Below, piece after piece: positions 9,952 through 17,914 of a stretch of 42,833 bases of DNA. This DNA comes from an uncultured Bacteroidales bacterium (GTDB taxonomy: Bacteria > Bacteroidota > Bacteroidia > Bacteroidales > Coprobacteraceae). The stretch's first letter is position 1. Every line of letters starts with the position of its first letter. The notes under the pieces were generated by a model, which was not told the DNA's origin, made no database searches, and saw only the letters and a program-made list of their open reading frames with translations. The stretch spans positions 1 to 42,833 of the forward strand of contig CASFRL010000125.1 in NCBI GenBank assembly GCA_949297285.1, in the 5' to 3' direction. Made by a program: the position numbers and the translations under genes.

Positions 9952-11409
9952 TTAATTTATTTCTTTAAATAGATTTTCTACCTCTTCTTTGTCGTTGAAG
10001 TGGTATTTTACACCTTTAATCTCTTGATAGTCTTCATGTCCTTTCCCCGCGATAAGGATCACATCGCCCGGTTGGGCAAATTGGGTAGCCGTTTTTATCG
10101 CTTCTCTTCGGTCGGTAATCGACAATACTTGTCGCAACTGTTGGGGCGTAAGCCCGGCGCGCATGTCCGAAAGTATATCTTCCGGCTCTTCAAAACGGGG
10201 ATTATCGGATGTCAAGATCACGCGATCGCTGATTTTGACCGCTTCTTGTGCCATTATCGGACGTTTACCTTTGTCTCGGTTTCCACCTGCACCTACGACT
10301 GTGATGATTCTCCCTTTTTTGCCTACGACTTCACGTATCGAACCGAGTACATTAGAGAGTGCATCCGGCGTATGGGCATAATCGATGATTACGGTGTACT
10401 TTTCCGGAGAATGTATCGTTTGGAAACGTCCGGCTACGGGAATCAACATACTGAGCTTGACCAATACTTTTTCCGGATCTTCTCCCAACAGACACGTGGC
10501 ACCGTATACCGCCAGTAAATTATATGCATTGAATTTCCCGACAAATTGCACCTCTACCTCTTTCCCGTTTATTTCGAGGGTAGTCCCGTCCAACCGGCTC
10601 TCTATGATGCGGCCTTTATAGTCGGCCAGAGATTTTATGGAATAGGTATGTTTTTCTGCTTTGGTATTTTGCAGCATGACCATGCCTGACTTATCGTCCA
10701 GGTTGGTGAGCGCAAAAGCATTTTTGGGCAAGCGATCGAAAAATGATTTCTTTGCCTTCAGATAAGCCTCTACCGTTTTGTGGTAGTCGAGATGATCCCG
10801 TGTGAGATTGGTAAAAATGCCTCCGTCAAAATCCAATCCCGCAATCCTTTTCTGGTCTGCCGAGTGTGAACTCACTTCCATAAATGCGTATCGGCATCCG
10901 GCATCGACCATCTCTCGTAGCAATTTGTTCAACGTAATGGGATCCGGGGTCGTGTGTGTTGCCGCAATAGCTTTATCATCTACATAATTGCACACCGTCG
11001 AGAGCAATCCCACTTTTTCTCCGAATAGTCTGAACATTTCGTATAACAGTGTGGCAATAGTCGTTTTGCCATTGGTCCCGGTAACTCCGACTAATGTCAA
11101 TTGCCGGGAAGGGTTTGCATACCATTCAGATGCCAATATGCCCAAAGCCTCTTTGCTGTCGCTTACTTGGACATAGGTTATTGCCGGGTCGATAGGTTCC
11201 GGCATATCTTCGCAGACAATAGCCGTTGCTCCCGATTCTATCGCTTTACCGATAAATTGATGCCCATCTACGGCAGTTCCCCGTACTGCGATAAAAAGAA
11301 AATTTTGACGTATATTTCTGGAATCGGAATCCAGTCCGAGAATCTCCTTATTTTTATCCCCGGATATCTGTTTTACCGGGATCGATTTTATTAACGACTC
11401 TAATTTCAT
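9952..11409 (-). CDS. murE: UDP-MurNAc-tripeptide synthetase (MurE), meso-DAP type
   Basis: ATP-dependent ligase that adds the third stem residue to UDP-MurNAc-L-Ala-D-Glu. The Mur ATP loop ([19 protein letters not shown]) is near residue 110, with [14 protein letters not shown] near residue 205 and [14 protein letters not shown] near residue 343. The DNPR motif ([14 protein letters not shown] near residue 402) is the hallmark of enzymes that accept meso-diaminopimelate rather than lysine, so the cell wall is predicted to be meso-DAP type. Full length (485 residues). It is 31 bases after ftsI. Confidence 0.97.
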   Translation of the reverse strand: MKLESLIKSIPVKQISGDKNKEILGLDSDSRNIRQNFLFIAVRGTAVDGHQFIGKAIESGATAIVCEDMPEPIDPAITYVQVSDSKEALGILASEWYANPSRQLTLVGVTGTNGKTTIATLLYEMFRLFGEKVGLLSTVCNYVDDKAIAATHTTPDPITLNKLLREMVDAGCRYAFMEVSSHSADQKRIAGLDFDGGIFTNLTRDHLDYHKTVEAYLKAKKSFFDRLPKNAFALTNLDDKSGMVMLQNTKAEKHTYSIKSLADYKGRIIESRLDGTTLEINGKEVEVQFVGKFNAYNLLAVYGATCLLGEDPEKVLVKLSMLIPVAGRFQTIHSPEKYTVIIDYAHTPDALSNVLGSIREVVGKKGRIITVVGAGGNRDKGKRPIMAQEAVKISDRVILTSDNPRFEEPEDILSDMRAGLTPQQLRQVLSITDRREAIKTATQFAQPGDVILIAGKGHEDYQEIKGVKYHFNDKEEVENLFKEIN

Positions 11410-11440
11410 AATTATATTATGTTATGTTTTTTGTCCGACA

Positions 11441-13564
11441 CTATTTTAGTGTCAAGGCTATTCTGTTTCCTTTTACTAAACGGCTTCCGGCCGGAATCGA
11501 TTGTTCTACAACTCTCCCTTTGCCTGTCATGGAGACATGGAATCCTGCTTTTTCGAGCACATATACGGCATCTCGTGCTCCCATGCCTTTGACCGAAGGT
11601 ACGGTTCCTTCCTTAGATTTTATGCCATTCAATACAATCTTTCCTTCACGATGCGACGATTCTACCCAAGAGCAATTTGTAGTATAATCTTCGTATGGAA
11701 TTTTCAGCAGGTCGCAGGCCAAAGCGAGCTTCTCGAAATTCCCGTTTTTAATATAGGGAGAACGGGGATGAAGGGTGTCGGGTTGCTGTACGACAGTCGA
11801 TGGGTATAATCCTTGTGCGTAAAGTTGCTCGGCTATACTTCTGACAACGGCTCCCGACATGGTTCCTCCGGAGGGGTAACCTTTGTGAGGATTGCTGACT
11901 AAAACCATACAAGTATATTTGGGCTTTCCGTCTGCCGGAAAATATCCGCAGAACGAAACTCGATGCTGTTTCCCGTTGCCCCGGTATCCGGCAGCCCCTT
12001 GTGCGATTTGGGCGGTACCGGTTTTCCCCGCAATTTTCACATAGTCAGATTTTACTGCAGCGGCCGTTCCCTTTTGTACCACATCGATCAGCATTTGATT
12101 TATTTGTTCCAATGTTTTGGGTTGGCAGATCTGGGCATTTACGACTTCGGTCTTTTCAGTCTTTATGACAACTCCGTCTTTACTGATCTCTTTGACAAAG
12201 ATTGGTTTGATCATTTTCCCTCCGTTTGCAATGGCATTGTAAAACATCAAGGTGTATATGGGCGGAATTTGTATCTCATATCCGAAAGTCATCCATGGAA
12301 GAGTCGTCCTCGACCAATATTTCTTGTCTTTGATCGGATGCTTGATCTTCGGGTGTCCTTCTCCGGGAATATTCAAGTGTACGGGAGTGTTCAATCCCAT
12401 TGCATACAATCGGTCTACAAAATCTTGAGGCCGTTTTTCGAACCCTTTTAAAATGATTTTTGCAATTCCTATATTCGACGAGTACCAGATCGTTTGTGCC
12501 GCACTGATGCGGTGATATCCCCCTTTGTTTGCATTGTGGTCGGTCATGCGGGCCCCGGCATACATGAAAATTCCGTTCCCTACATCTACGGTATCATCGG
12601 GATGCACGACTCCGGCATCTAACGCCACCATCATCGAGACCGTTTTAAATGTCGATCCCGGTTCTACTTCGTCGGCAACCGCATGGTTACGGGTTTCGGC
12701 GTATGTCCCGTCCGACAACCTTCCGATATTGGTAATGGCTTTTATCTCCCCCGTCTCGACTTCCATGACAATGGCCGTCCCCGATTCAGCTTCGATTTCC
12801 GTTAATTTTTCGATAAGCGCTTTTTCGGTAATATCTTGTATTTTGATGTCTATTGTCGTACGAATATCCGCACCGTTGATCGGTTCTATATCTGTCATGT
12901 TTACCCAACGGCCTCGTATTTTTTGTTTGGTACTGCGTCCGGGCGTTCCTCGCAAGAGCGAATCATAAGCCAGTTCTATCCCGTTTTTCCCGCCTTTGTC
13001 ATATTCTCCATAAATATCTCCGATTGTTCGGGAAGCCAAAGATCCGAAAGGCTTTATCCGGCGCACCATTTGTCTCGTATAAAAACCACTTTTGTTGGGG
13101 CCCATCCTGAAAAATGGAAATTGTTTTATCTCTTTCAGATCGGTATAGGAAACCCGTTTCCGATAGACCGGATATTGACGGCTTTTAGAACGGTATCCCT
13201 TTAATAGATGGTTTTTATATCCCTCGGGAGTCCGGTCTCCGAGTTTCTCGGAAAGAGCTTTGCTTAAGGGACCGATATATTTGTTGAGGGTATCCAGTTT
13301 CAAACCGTCGGCTTTGAAATCTATATACAGGTAATATTGCGGAACCGTACTTGCCATCAAACGTCCGTCGTCTGCCAAGATGTTGCCCCGTTCAGGAAGA
13401 ATCGTGATATTCTCGGTCTTAAGAGAGTCGGCCTTTTTTTGCCAATGCTCTCTGTCGACAAAAGCCGTGCGCCCTACCTTATAAAGTATTGCACAGCAAA
13501 TGAATACGACAAATAAGCTAATGACGATATATCGAAATATGATGTTCCCTCTATCAGTTGCCAT
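11441..13564 (-). CDS. ftsI: Septal transpeptidase FtsI (class B PBP) with C-terminal PASTA domain
   Basis: Class B penicillin-binding protein that cross-links septal peptidoglycan in the periplasm and partners with FtsW. The 707-residue product has an N-terminal membrane anchor (about residues 9-29), a dimerisation domain, and the transpeptidase motifs STFK (catalytic S304), SSN (362-364) and KTG (514-516). The last about 60 residues (EGTVPSVKGMGARDAVYVL and following) form one PASTA domain, unlike the E. coli protein but usual in Bacteroidetes. The start codon overlaps the end of the ftsL-like gene by 11 bases. Confidence 0.96.
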   Translation of the reverse strand: MATDRGNIIFRYIVISLFVVFICCAILYKVGRTAFVDREHWQKKADSLKTENITILPERGNILADDGRLMASTVPQYYLYIDFKADGLKLDTLNKYIGPLSKALSEKLGDRTPEGYKNHLLKGYRSKSRQYPVYRKRVSYTDLKEIKQFPFFRMGPNKSGFYTRQMVRRIKPFGSLASRTIGDIYGEYDKGGKNGIELAYDSLLRGTPGRSTKQKIRGRWVNMTDIEPINGADIRTTIDIKIQDITEKALIEKLTEIEAESGTAIVMEVETGEIKAITNIGRLSDGTYAETRNHAVADEVEPGSTFKTVSMMVALDAGVVHPDDTVDVGNGIFMYAGARMTDHNANKGGYHRISAAQTIWYSSNIGIAKIILKGFEKRPQDFVDRLYAMGLNTPVHLNIPGEGHPKIKHPIKDKKYWSRTTLPWMTFGYEIQIPPIYTLMFYNAIANGGKMIKPIFVKEISKDGVVIKTEKTEVVNAQICQPKTLEQINQMLIDVVQKGTAAAVKSDYVKIAGKTGTAQIAQGAAGYRGNGKQHRVSFCGYFPADGKPKYTCMVLVSNPHKGYPSGGTMSGAVVRSIAEQLYAQGLYPSTVVQQPDTLHPRSPYIKNGNFEKLALACDLLKIPYEDYTTNCSWVESSHREGKIVLNGIKSKEGTVPSVKGMGARDAVYVLEKAGFHVSMTGKGRVVEQSIPAGSRLVKGNRIALTLK

Positions 13565-13958
13565 GATTTTTCTTTACAAGTTTAAATGGGGGTTGCTTTG
13601 ACTCTTGCAAATCTATCCCTTTCGACTCAATTAATTTCTCTACCTGCGATTGTCGGCTGCTGCCCATCAACTTCGACGATAATGTCAATGCTTCGTAACG
13701 TACATCGACCAACTCTCTTTTCAGTTCTCCGATTTGGGCGATTTTTTGTTGGCAAGAATATCGGTTGCTGATATAGACAAAAAGCAATATGACAATTACC
13801 AAAATACGCTTCCATTGGCGTATGAGAATGTCGTTGGAGATGAAGCGCCCCAAAAAAATATCTTTTACATGAAGGCCCTGAAAAAGGTCTCCGATGCGGA
13901 AGCCCTTTTTATTTTCCGGGATATGTTGATTTTTTTCTGTTTTTGTTTCTTCTTCCAT
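13554..13958 (-). CDS. ftsL: FtsL-like division protein
   Basis: Small bitopic membrane protein, 134 residues, in the ftsL position between rsmH and ftsI. A hydrophilic cytoplasmic N-terminal part of about 50 residues precedes one transmembrane helix (ILVIVILLFVYIS, about residues 53-65). A short periplasmic coiled coil follows (QQKIAQIGELKRELVDVRYE). In other bacteria FtsL joins FtsB and FtsQ to activate FtsW-FtsI. Primary sequence is poorly conserved, so the call relies on topology and gene order. The N-terminal cytoplasmic extension is longer than in E. coli FtsL. Confidence 0.88.
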   Translation of the reverse strand: MEEETKTEKNQHIPENKKGFRIGDLFQGLHVKDIFLGRFISNDILIRQWKRILVIVILLFVYISNRYSCQQKIAQIGELKRELVDVRYEALTLSSKLMGSSRQSQVEKLIESKGIDLQESKQPPFKLVKKNHGN

Positions 13959-13984
13959 TCGTATGGATAATCCTTTAAAAAATG

Positions 13985-14893
13985 TTATATTTTCTCAGCA
14001 ATGCGCAATTTTGCGCTTCTCGATCTTGGGTTGTTTGCAATCTCTTCGTCAGACGGCACGATTACTTTATTGTTTACCGTTTTGAAAGGTGTAGAGACTT
14101 TCCCGAAAAAATCTTTCTCGGTTTTCCCTTCGAAGTTCCCGGTCTTGAAAAAGTTTTTTACCAGTCTGTCTTCAAGAGAGTGATAAGTCAAAATAACAAT
14201 ACGCCCTCCGGGTTTCAACAAATCTGTCGCTTGCACCAGCATTTTGCGAAGGCTCTCCATTTCGTGGTTTACTTCGATGCGTAATGCCTGGAATAATTGG
14301 GCTAACTCCTTCTTTTCCTGTTTCTTGTTTATAAATGGTTGTATTATCTCCAACAAACTTTCAGTATCCGTCAGACTTTTTTTCTCTCTTTGTTGGACAA
14401 TGGCCGCCGCAATTTTTCGTGATGCTTTCAATTCCCCATAAAGGTAAAACAGGTCCGACAGTCTCTCTTCATCATATGTGTTCAGTACATCCGCTGCCGA
14501 GATTCCGGCCCGATTGTTCATCCGCATATCCAATTTCCCGCTGAAACGAAACGAAAACCCCCGCTCCGAATCGTCGAAATGATGAAACGATACCCCTAAA
14601 TCGGCCAGCAATCCGTCGATTTCATCGACATTATGATAATGCATGAAATTCTTTAGAAAACGGAAATTACTGCGGACAAACGTAAACCGATTGTCCGGTA
14701 AAATATTTTGTTCGGCATCGGCGTCTTGATCAAATCCGTATAAATGTCCTTTGTCGTTCAAACGGCTCAATATCGCTTTAGAATGTCCTCCGCCACCGAA
14801 TGTGACATCGACATAGGTCCCGTCTGGATGGATATTTAAACCTTCGATACATTCATTAAGTAATGCAGGTATGTGATATACAGGATTTTGCAT
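13985..14893 (-). CDS. rsmH: 16S rRNA (cytosine-1402 N4)-methyltransferase RsmH (MraW)
   Basis: SAM-dependent methyltransferase that modifies C1402 in the 16S rRNA P site. The protein opens with YHIPALLNECIEGL. The SAM-binding loop is YVDVTFGGGGHSKAIL near residue 27, and other family motifs are DGLLADLGVSFHHFDDSERGF and ILTYHSLEDRLVKNFF. I set the start at the ATG at 14891-14893 (302 residues), because homologues begin a few residues before YHIPALL. The frame runs on to 14989, but those 32 extra residues are low-complexity and unconserved. It is the first gene of the dcw cluster here. mraZ, normally just upstream, is absent. Confidence 0.96.
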   Translation of the reverse strand: MQNPVYHIPALLNECIEGLNIHPDGTYVDVTFGGGGHSKAILSRLNDKGHLYGFDQDADAEQNILPDNRFTFVRSNFRFLKNFMHYHNVDEIDGLLADLGVSFHHFDDSERGFSFRFSGKLDMRMNNRAGISAADVLNTYDEERLSDLFYLYGELKASRKIAAAIVQQREKKSLTDTESLLEIIQPFINKKQEKKELAQLFQALRIEVNHEMESLRKMLVQATDLLKPGGRIVILTYHSLEDRLVKNFFKTGNFEGKTEKDFFGKVSTPFKTVNNKVIVPSDEEIANNPRSRSAKLRIAEKI

Positions 14894-15171
14894 AAATTTA
14901 TTAACCGATAAATATAGTCCCGTTTTTGGTCGATAAAGGTATAAATAAATATTTATAGGAGCTTTATTTTTTTTGACAAAAGTTCTCAATAAAATGTAGC
15001 TTCCCGAAGAGACTTCATATCTCCTCTTGTTTAAATGGTTACATTCTTGAAAATGAAAAGATTTCCGGTATTAAAATTTTAAGAAATGAGGGGTAAAATT
15101 AAAAAAAGAACAAGATGCACCGAAGAGTTGAAGAAATATTACTACTTTTGTTTGTTCCTTTAGATATAAAA
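14894..15171. other. Divergent intergenic region upstream of the dcw cluster and glsA; no mraZ
   Basis: This AT-rich gap of 278 bases separates rsmH (leftward) and the acyltransferase (rightward). No open frame resembling MraZ is present on either strand. A good -7 element faces right at 15143-15150. For the leftward cluster I see only a near match to the -7 consensus (TACCTTTA on the minus strand, 14934-14941) without a well-placed -33 element, so the dcw promoter remains uncertain. Confidence 0.6.
15143..15150 (+). promoter_or_regulatory. Bacteroidetes -7 element upstream of glsA
   Basis: TACTTTTG fits the Bacteroidetes -7 consensus TAnnTTTG and ends 21 bases before the ATG at 15172. No convincing -33 TTTG is seen at the expected distance. 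The element lies inside a possible upstream extension of the reading frame and therefore favours the start at 15172. Confidence 0.6.
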
Positions 15172-15996
15172 ATGGAAAAAGAAGAACCGATACAGCTTGA
15201 TATTGAGAAAGTTATTAAGAAAAAAGCCCCGGATTTCGGTAAAAAGATACCCGGATTTGTATATCGTTTTCTGGAAAAAACGATTTGTCAAGAGCAGATG
15301 AATGCCATTTTGCGGGAATATGCCGATTGTAAAGGCGTTGATTTTGCCGATGCATTGTTGTCTGTTTTGAATGTAAAAGTGAAACTGGAAGGCGAAGAGA
15401 ATATACCTGCTGAAGGTAGATTTACATTTGCATCGAATCATCCCTTAGGTGGCCTTGACGGAGTATCTTTAGTCTCGGTATTCGGGAAAAAATATCATTC
15501 GCAGATCAAGGTTCAGGTCAATGATTTGTTGATGAATGTGACGCCGTTGGCTCCTGTATTCTTACCGATAAATAAGCATGGTCGCCAGGCCAAAGATGCT
15601 GCCGATATTCTGAAAAATGCATACGAATCGGACAATCAGATGTTTGTGTTTCCGGCTGGGCTGGTTTCCCGTTTACAGAAAGGTGAAATACGTGATTTGG
15701 AATGGAAAAAAGCCTTCATATCGAAGACGATACAATTTCAGCGCGATGTAATTCCGATCTACTTCGAAGGACTGAATTCTTCCTTTTTTTACCGCTTTGC
15801 CTATATTCGTAAAAAACTGGGATTGAAATTTAATATAGAAATGATATATTTGCCGAGTGAAATGTTTAAAAGCAAAGATAAAACATTCGTAATCCATGTC
15901 GGGAAACCCATACCTTGGCAAACTTTTGATAAATCGAGATCACTCTCTGAGTGGGCTCAATTTGTGAAAGATAAAGTGTACGAATTAAAAAAATGA
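15172..15996 (+). CDS. glsA: PlsC-like O-acyltransferase, probable glycine-lipid enzyme GlsA
   Basis: Lysophospholipid-acyltransferase-fold protein, 274 residues. The catalytic block reads NHPLGGLDG with H90 and D96. The spacing is HX5D, not the textbook HX4D of PlsC. A second block FPAGLVSR (160-167) stands where PlsC has its substrate-binding motif. This pattern and the adjacent OlsB-like gene match the Bacteroides thetaiotaomicron pair BT3458/BT3459 (GlsA/GlsB). There GlsB N-acylates glycine and GlsA is proposed to O-acylate the product to form glycine lipid; the pair corresponds to the two halves of the fused OlsF. The start at 15172 is preferred over the in-frame ATG at 15115 because a promoter element lies between them. 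GlsA versus a general PlsC-type enzyme is inferred from context. Confidence 0.8.
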   Translation: MEKEEPIQLDIEKVIKKKAPDFGKKIPGFVYRFLEKTICQEQMNAILREYADCKGVDFADALLSVLNVKVKLEGEENIPAEGRFTFASNHPLGGLDGVSLVSVFGKKYHSQIKVQVNDLLMNVTPLAPVFLPINKHGRQAKDAADILKNAYESDNQMFVFPAGLVSRLQKGEIRDLEWKKAFISKTIQFQRDVIPIYFEGLNSSFFYRFAYIRKKLGLKFNIEMIYLPSEMFKSKDKTFVIHVGKPIPWQTFDKSRSLSEWAQFVKDKVYELKK

Positions 15997-16015
15997 TAAG
16001 AAATTCATCGATGTT

Positions 16016-16960
16016 ATGGAAGAAATTATAGCGCCCATAGATAAAGATTTAATTAAAGCTGAACTTACTTCGGAACGCTTTCTTCGTCATACGCGTAAAG
16101 GTGGAAATGATATATATATCATTAATTGCTTTAACGCACCTAATACAATGAAAGAAATAGGACGGTTGAGAGAAATCGCTTTTCGATATGCCGGAGGCGG
16201 TACGGGTAAGGCAATCGATGTCGACCGATATGATTTGATGGAAGAGCCTTGTCAACAGTTGTTGGTATGGAATCCTGATGCAGAAGAGATATTGGGAGGC
16301 TATCGTTTTATATTGGGAGAAAATGTCCGTTATGATGAGGCCGGACATCCGATAATTGCAACTTCTCATATGTTCGATTTTTCTCCTAAATTCATTAATG
16401 AGTATATGCCTTATACGCTGGAGTTGGGGCGTTCGTTCGTAACGTTGGAGTATCAATCGACACGCTCGGGCTCTAAAGGATTGTTTGCTTTGGACAATCT
16501 TTGGGACGGATTAGGCGCATTGACAGTCGAATATCCGCAAATTAAATATTTCTTCGGCAAGGTGACGATGTATCCGACCTTCTCGGTCGAAGGACGCAAT
16601 ATGATTCTCTATTTTTTGAATAAGCACTTCCCTGATCCCGATCATTTGGTATGGCCGAGAACTCCGTTAAAAACGAATATGGACTATAAAAAAATGTCGG
16701 AGTTGTTTAAAAACGATGATTTTAAAGAAGATTATAAGGTACTGAATCAGTATGTAAGATCTTTAGGATTCAATATCCCGCCGTTGGTAAATGCCTATAT
16801 GAGCTTGTCGCCGACAATGAAGATGTTCGGAACAGCGATCAATGATGAATTCGGAAATGTCGAAGAAACGGGAATTTTGATTGCGGTAGATGAAATCTTG
16901 GAAGAGAAGAGAAGCCGGCATATCGAAACTTATGACAAGTCGAATATCAAGATAGTATAA
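16016..16960 (+). CDS. glsB: GNAT-fold N-acyltransferase, probable glycine N-acyltransferase GlsB
   Basis: Member of the OlsB/hemolysin-like acyltransferase family (Acetyltransf_5), 314 residues, often annotated as a hemolysin. Family marks are the segment RLREIAFRYAGGGTGK near residue 50, LGGYRFILGE near residue 93 and the hallmark ELGRSFV at residues 136-142. In B. thetaiotaomicron the orthologue GlsB uses acyl donors to N-acylate glycine, the first step of glycine (lyso)lipid and flavolipin synthesis. It starts 19 bases after glsA, so the two form an operon, and it ends at a hairpin terminator. The substrate (glycine rather than ornithine) is inferred from the lineage. Confidence 0.82.
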   Translation: MEEIIAPIDKDLIKAELTSERFLRHTRKGGNDIYIINCFNAPNTMKEIGRLREIAFRYAGGGTGKAIDVDRYDLMEEPCQQLLVWNPDAEEILGGYRFILGENVRYDEAGHPIIATSHMFDFSPKFINEYMPYTLELGRSFVTLEYQSTRSGSKGLFALDNLWDGLGALTVEYPQIKYFFGKVTMYPTFSVEGRNMILYFLNKHFPDPDHLVWPRTPLKTNMDYKKMSELFKNDDFKEDYKVLNQYVRSLGFNIPPLVNAYMSLSPTMKMFGTAINDEFGNVEETGILIAVDEILEEKRSRHIETYDKSNIKIV

Positions 16961-16982
16961 TCCGGATTGGAGATAAATTTTT

Positions 16983-17013
16983 AAAAGGCATCTTTTTAAG
17001 ATGTCCTTTTTGT
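16983..17013 (+). terminator. Terminator after glsB
   Basis: A hairpin pairs AAAAGG-CATCTT with AAGATGTCCTTTT with one bulged base and a 3-base loop, followed by a T-rich run. It lies only 17 bases before the next gene, so read-through into the PHP gene may be limited. Confidence 0.7.
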
Positions 17014-17029
17014 TTTTATATCATTGTTT

Positions 17030-17743
17030 ATGAATGTATTATTGGATGTCCACACCCATACCATTGCAAGTGGGCACGCTTTCAGCTCTTTGCAAGAGAT
17101 GGCAAAAGCTGCTGCTGAGAAGCAGTTGAAACTGTTGGGTATAACCGAACATGCACCGGGTATCCCCGGAACATGCAGTATGATCTATTTTCGTAATCTG
17201 CATGTCGTTCCCCGAAATATGTATGGCGTAGAGCTTTTGTTGGGGGTAGAAGCTAATATAATCGATTATAAAGGGAGTATCGATTTCCCCGAAGAGTATT
17301 TCCCTTTTTTGGATATATGTATCGCCGGCATCCATTCTCTCTGTTATTCTTCTGGGACAATAATGCAGAATACCGATGCCGTGATCGGGGCTATCGGTAA
17401 CCCGCATGTCGATATTATCAGTCATCCCGGTGATGGAACGGCCGTTCTGGACTTTGAACCGATTGTGTTGGCGTCGAAAGAATACGGGACTTTACTCGAA
17501 ATAAATAACAGCTCGTTAAATCCGGTTCGCAATAAAAAAGCGGCTTATGGCAATAATTTGGAGATTCTGAGACTTTGTAAAAAATATGAAGTACCGGTTA
17601 TCCTCGGAAGTGATGCACATATCTCTTTCGATATTGCTAATTATGACAGGTTATATGATTTGTTGAGAGAGACCGAATTTCCCGAAGCATTGATAATGAA
17701 TGATAAAGTCGAAAAGTTTAAAGCTCGTTTGAAGCGAATGTAG
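17030..17743 (+). CDS. PHP-domain phosphoesterase, YcdX-like
   Basis: Metal-dependent hydrolase of the polymerase-and-histidinol-phosphatase superfamily, 237 residues. The ligand set is visible in order: DVHTHT (H8 and H10), ITEHAPG, GVEANI, AGIHS, ISHPGDG and LGSDAH near the end. That arrangement is closest to the trinuclear-zinc YcdX group, a phosphatase with a poorly defined physiological substrate. The start is the ATG at 17030. A TTG two codons upstream is in frame but unlikely. It sits just after the glsB terminator. I see no strong promoter of its own. Confidence 0.85.
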   Translation: MNVLLDVHTHTIASGHAFSSLQEMAKAAAEKQLKLLGITEHAPGIPGTCSMIYFRNLHVVPRNMYGVELLLGVEANIIDYKGSIDFPEEYFPFLDICIAGIHSLCYSSGTIMQNTDAVIGAIGNPHVDIISHPGDGTAVLDFEPIVLASKEYGTLLEINNSSLNPVRNKKAAYGNNLEILRLCKKYEVPVILGSDAHISFDIANYDRLYDLLRETEFPEALIMNDKVEKFKARLKRM

Positions 17744-17790
17744 CAGAAAAATTTTTTCTATCTGGATTTAAAATAAAACTTTGTATATTT

Positions 17791-17876
17791 ACAGCATATA
17801 GGATGCGGCTCGGCAGCGTCGAAACTTGAAAATTTTGTTTTCATTTTGCCACTGCACTCGCCTTTCACTATATTTG
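17791..17876 (+). repeat. Promoter-embedded GC-rich element of a type that recurs in Bacteroidetes genomes
   Basis: In an AT-rich gap, the block TAGGATGCGGCTCGGCAGCG (from 17799) is followed by an AT-rich spacer and then CACTGCACTCGCCTTTCACT, which runs directly into a -7 element. I recall similar blocks, a GGATGCGGCTCGGC half and an ACTGC(A/G)CTCGCCTTTCACTA half ending in a promoter, as dispersed elements upstream of Bacteroides genes. That memory cannot be checked here, and this is the only copy in the window. The halves can pair weakly (GCAG with CTGC and GGC with GCC). Confidence 0.5.
17845..17876 (+). promoter_or_regulatory. Promoter of the WG-repeat lipoprotein gene
   Basis: A -33 TTTG (17845-17848) and a -7 TATATTTG (17869-17876) are 20 bases apart, a full match to the Bacteroidetes housekeeping consensus. 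The start codon is 38 bases downstream. Confidence 0.75.
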
Positions 17877-17914
17877 TAATTTGTAGTTGTTCATAATAAA
17901 AAATATATAGACAG

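Noticed and set aside
14894..14989. 32-residue N-terminal extension of RsmH
   Set aside because: Low-complexity, AT-rich codons absent from homologues; the ATG at 14891-14893 precedes the conserved YHIPALL motif.
17743..17764. A/T-only inverted repeat AGAAAAATTTTTTCT as a terminator for the PHP gene
   Set aside because: It has no loop and no G-C base in most of the stem, so it is unlikely to be a stable hairpin.
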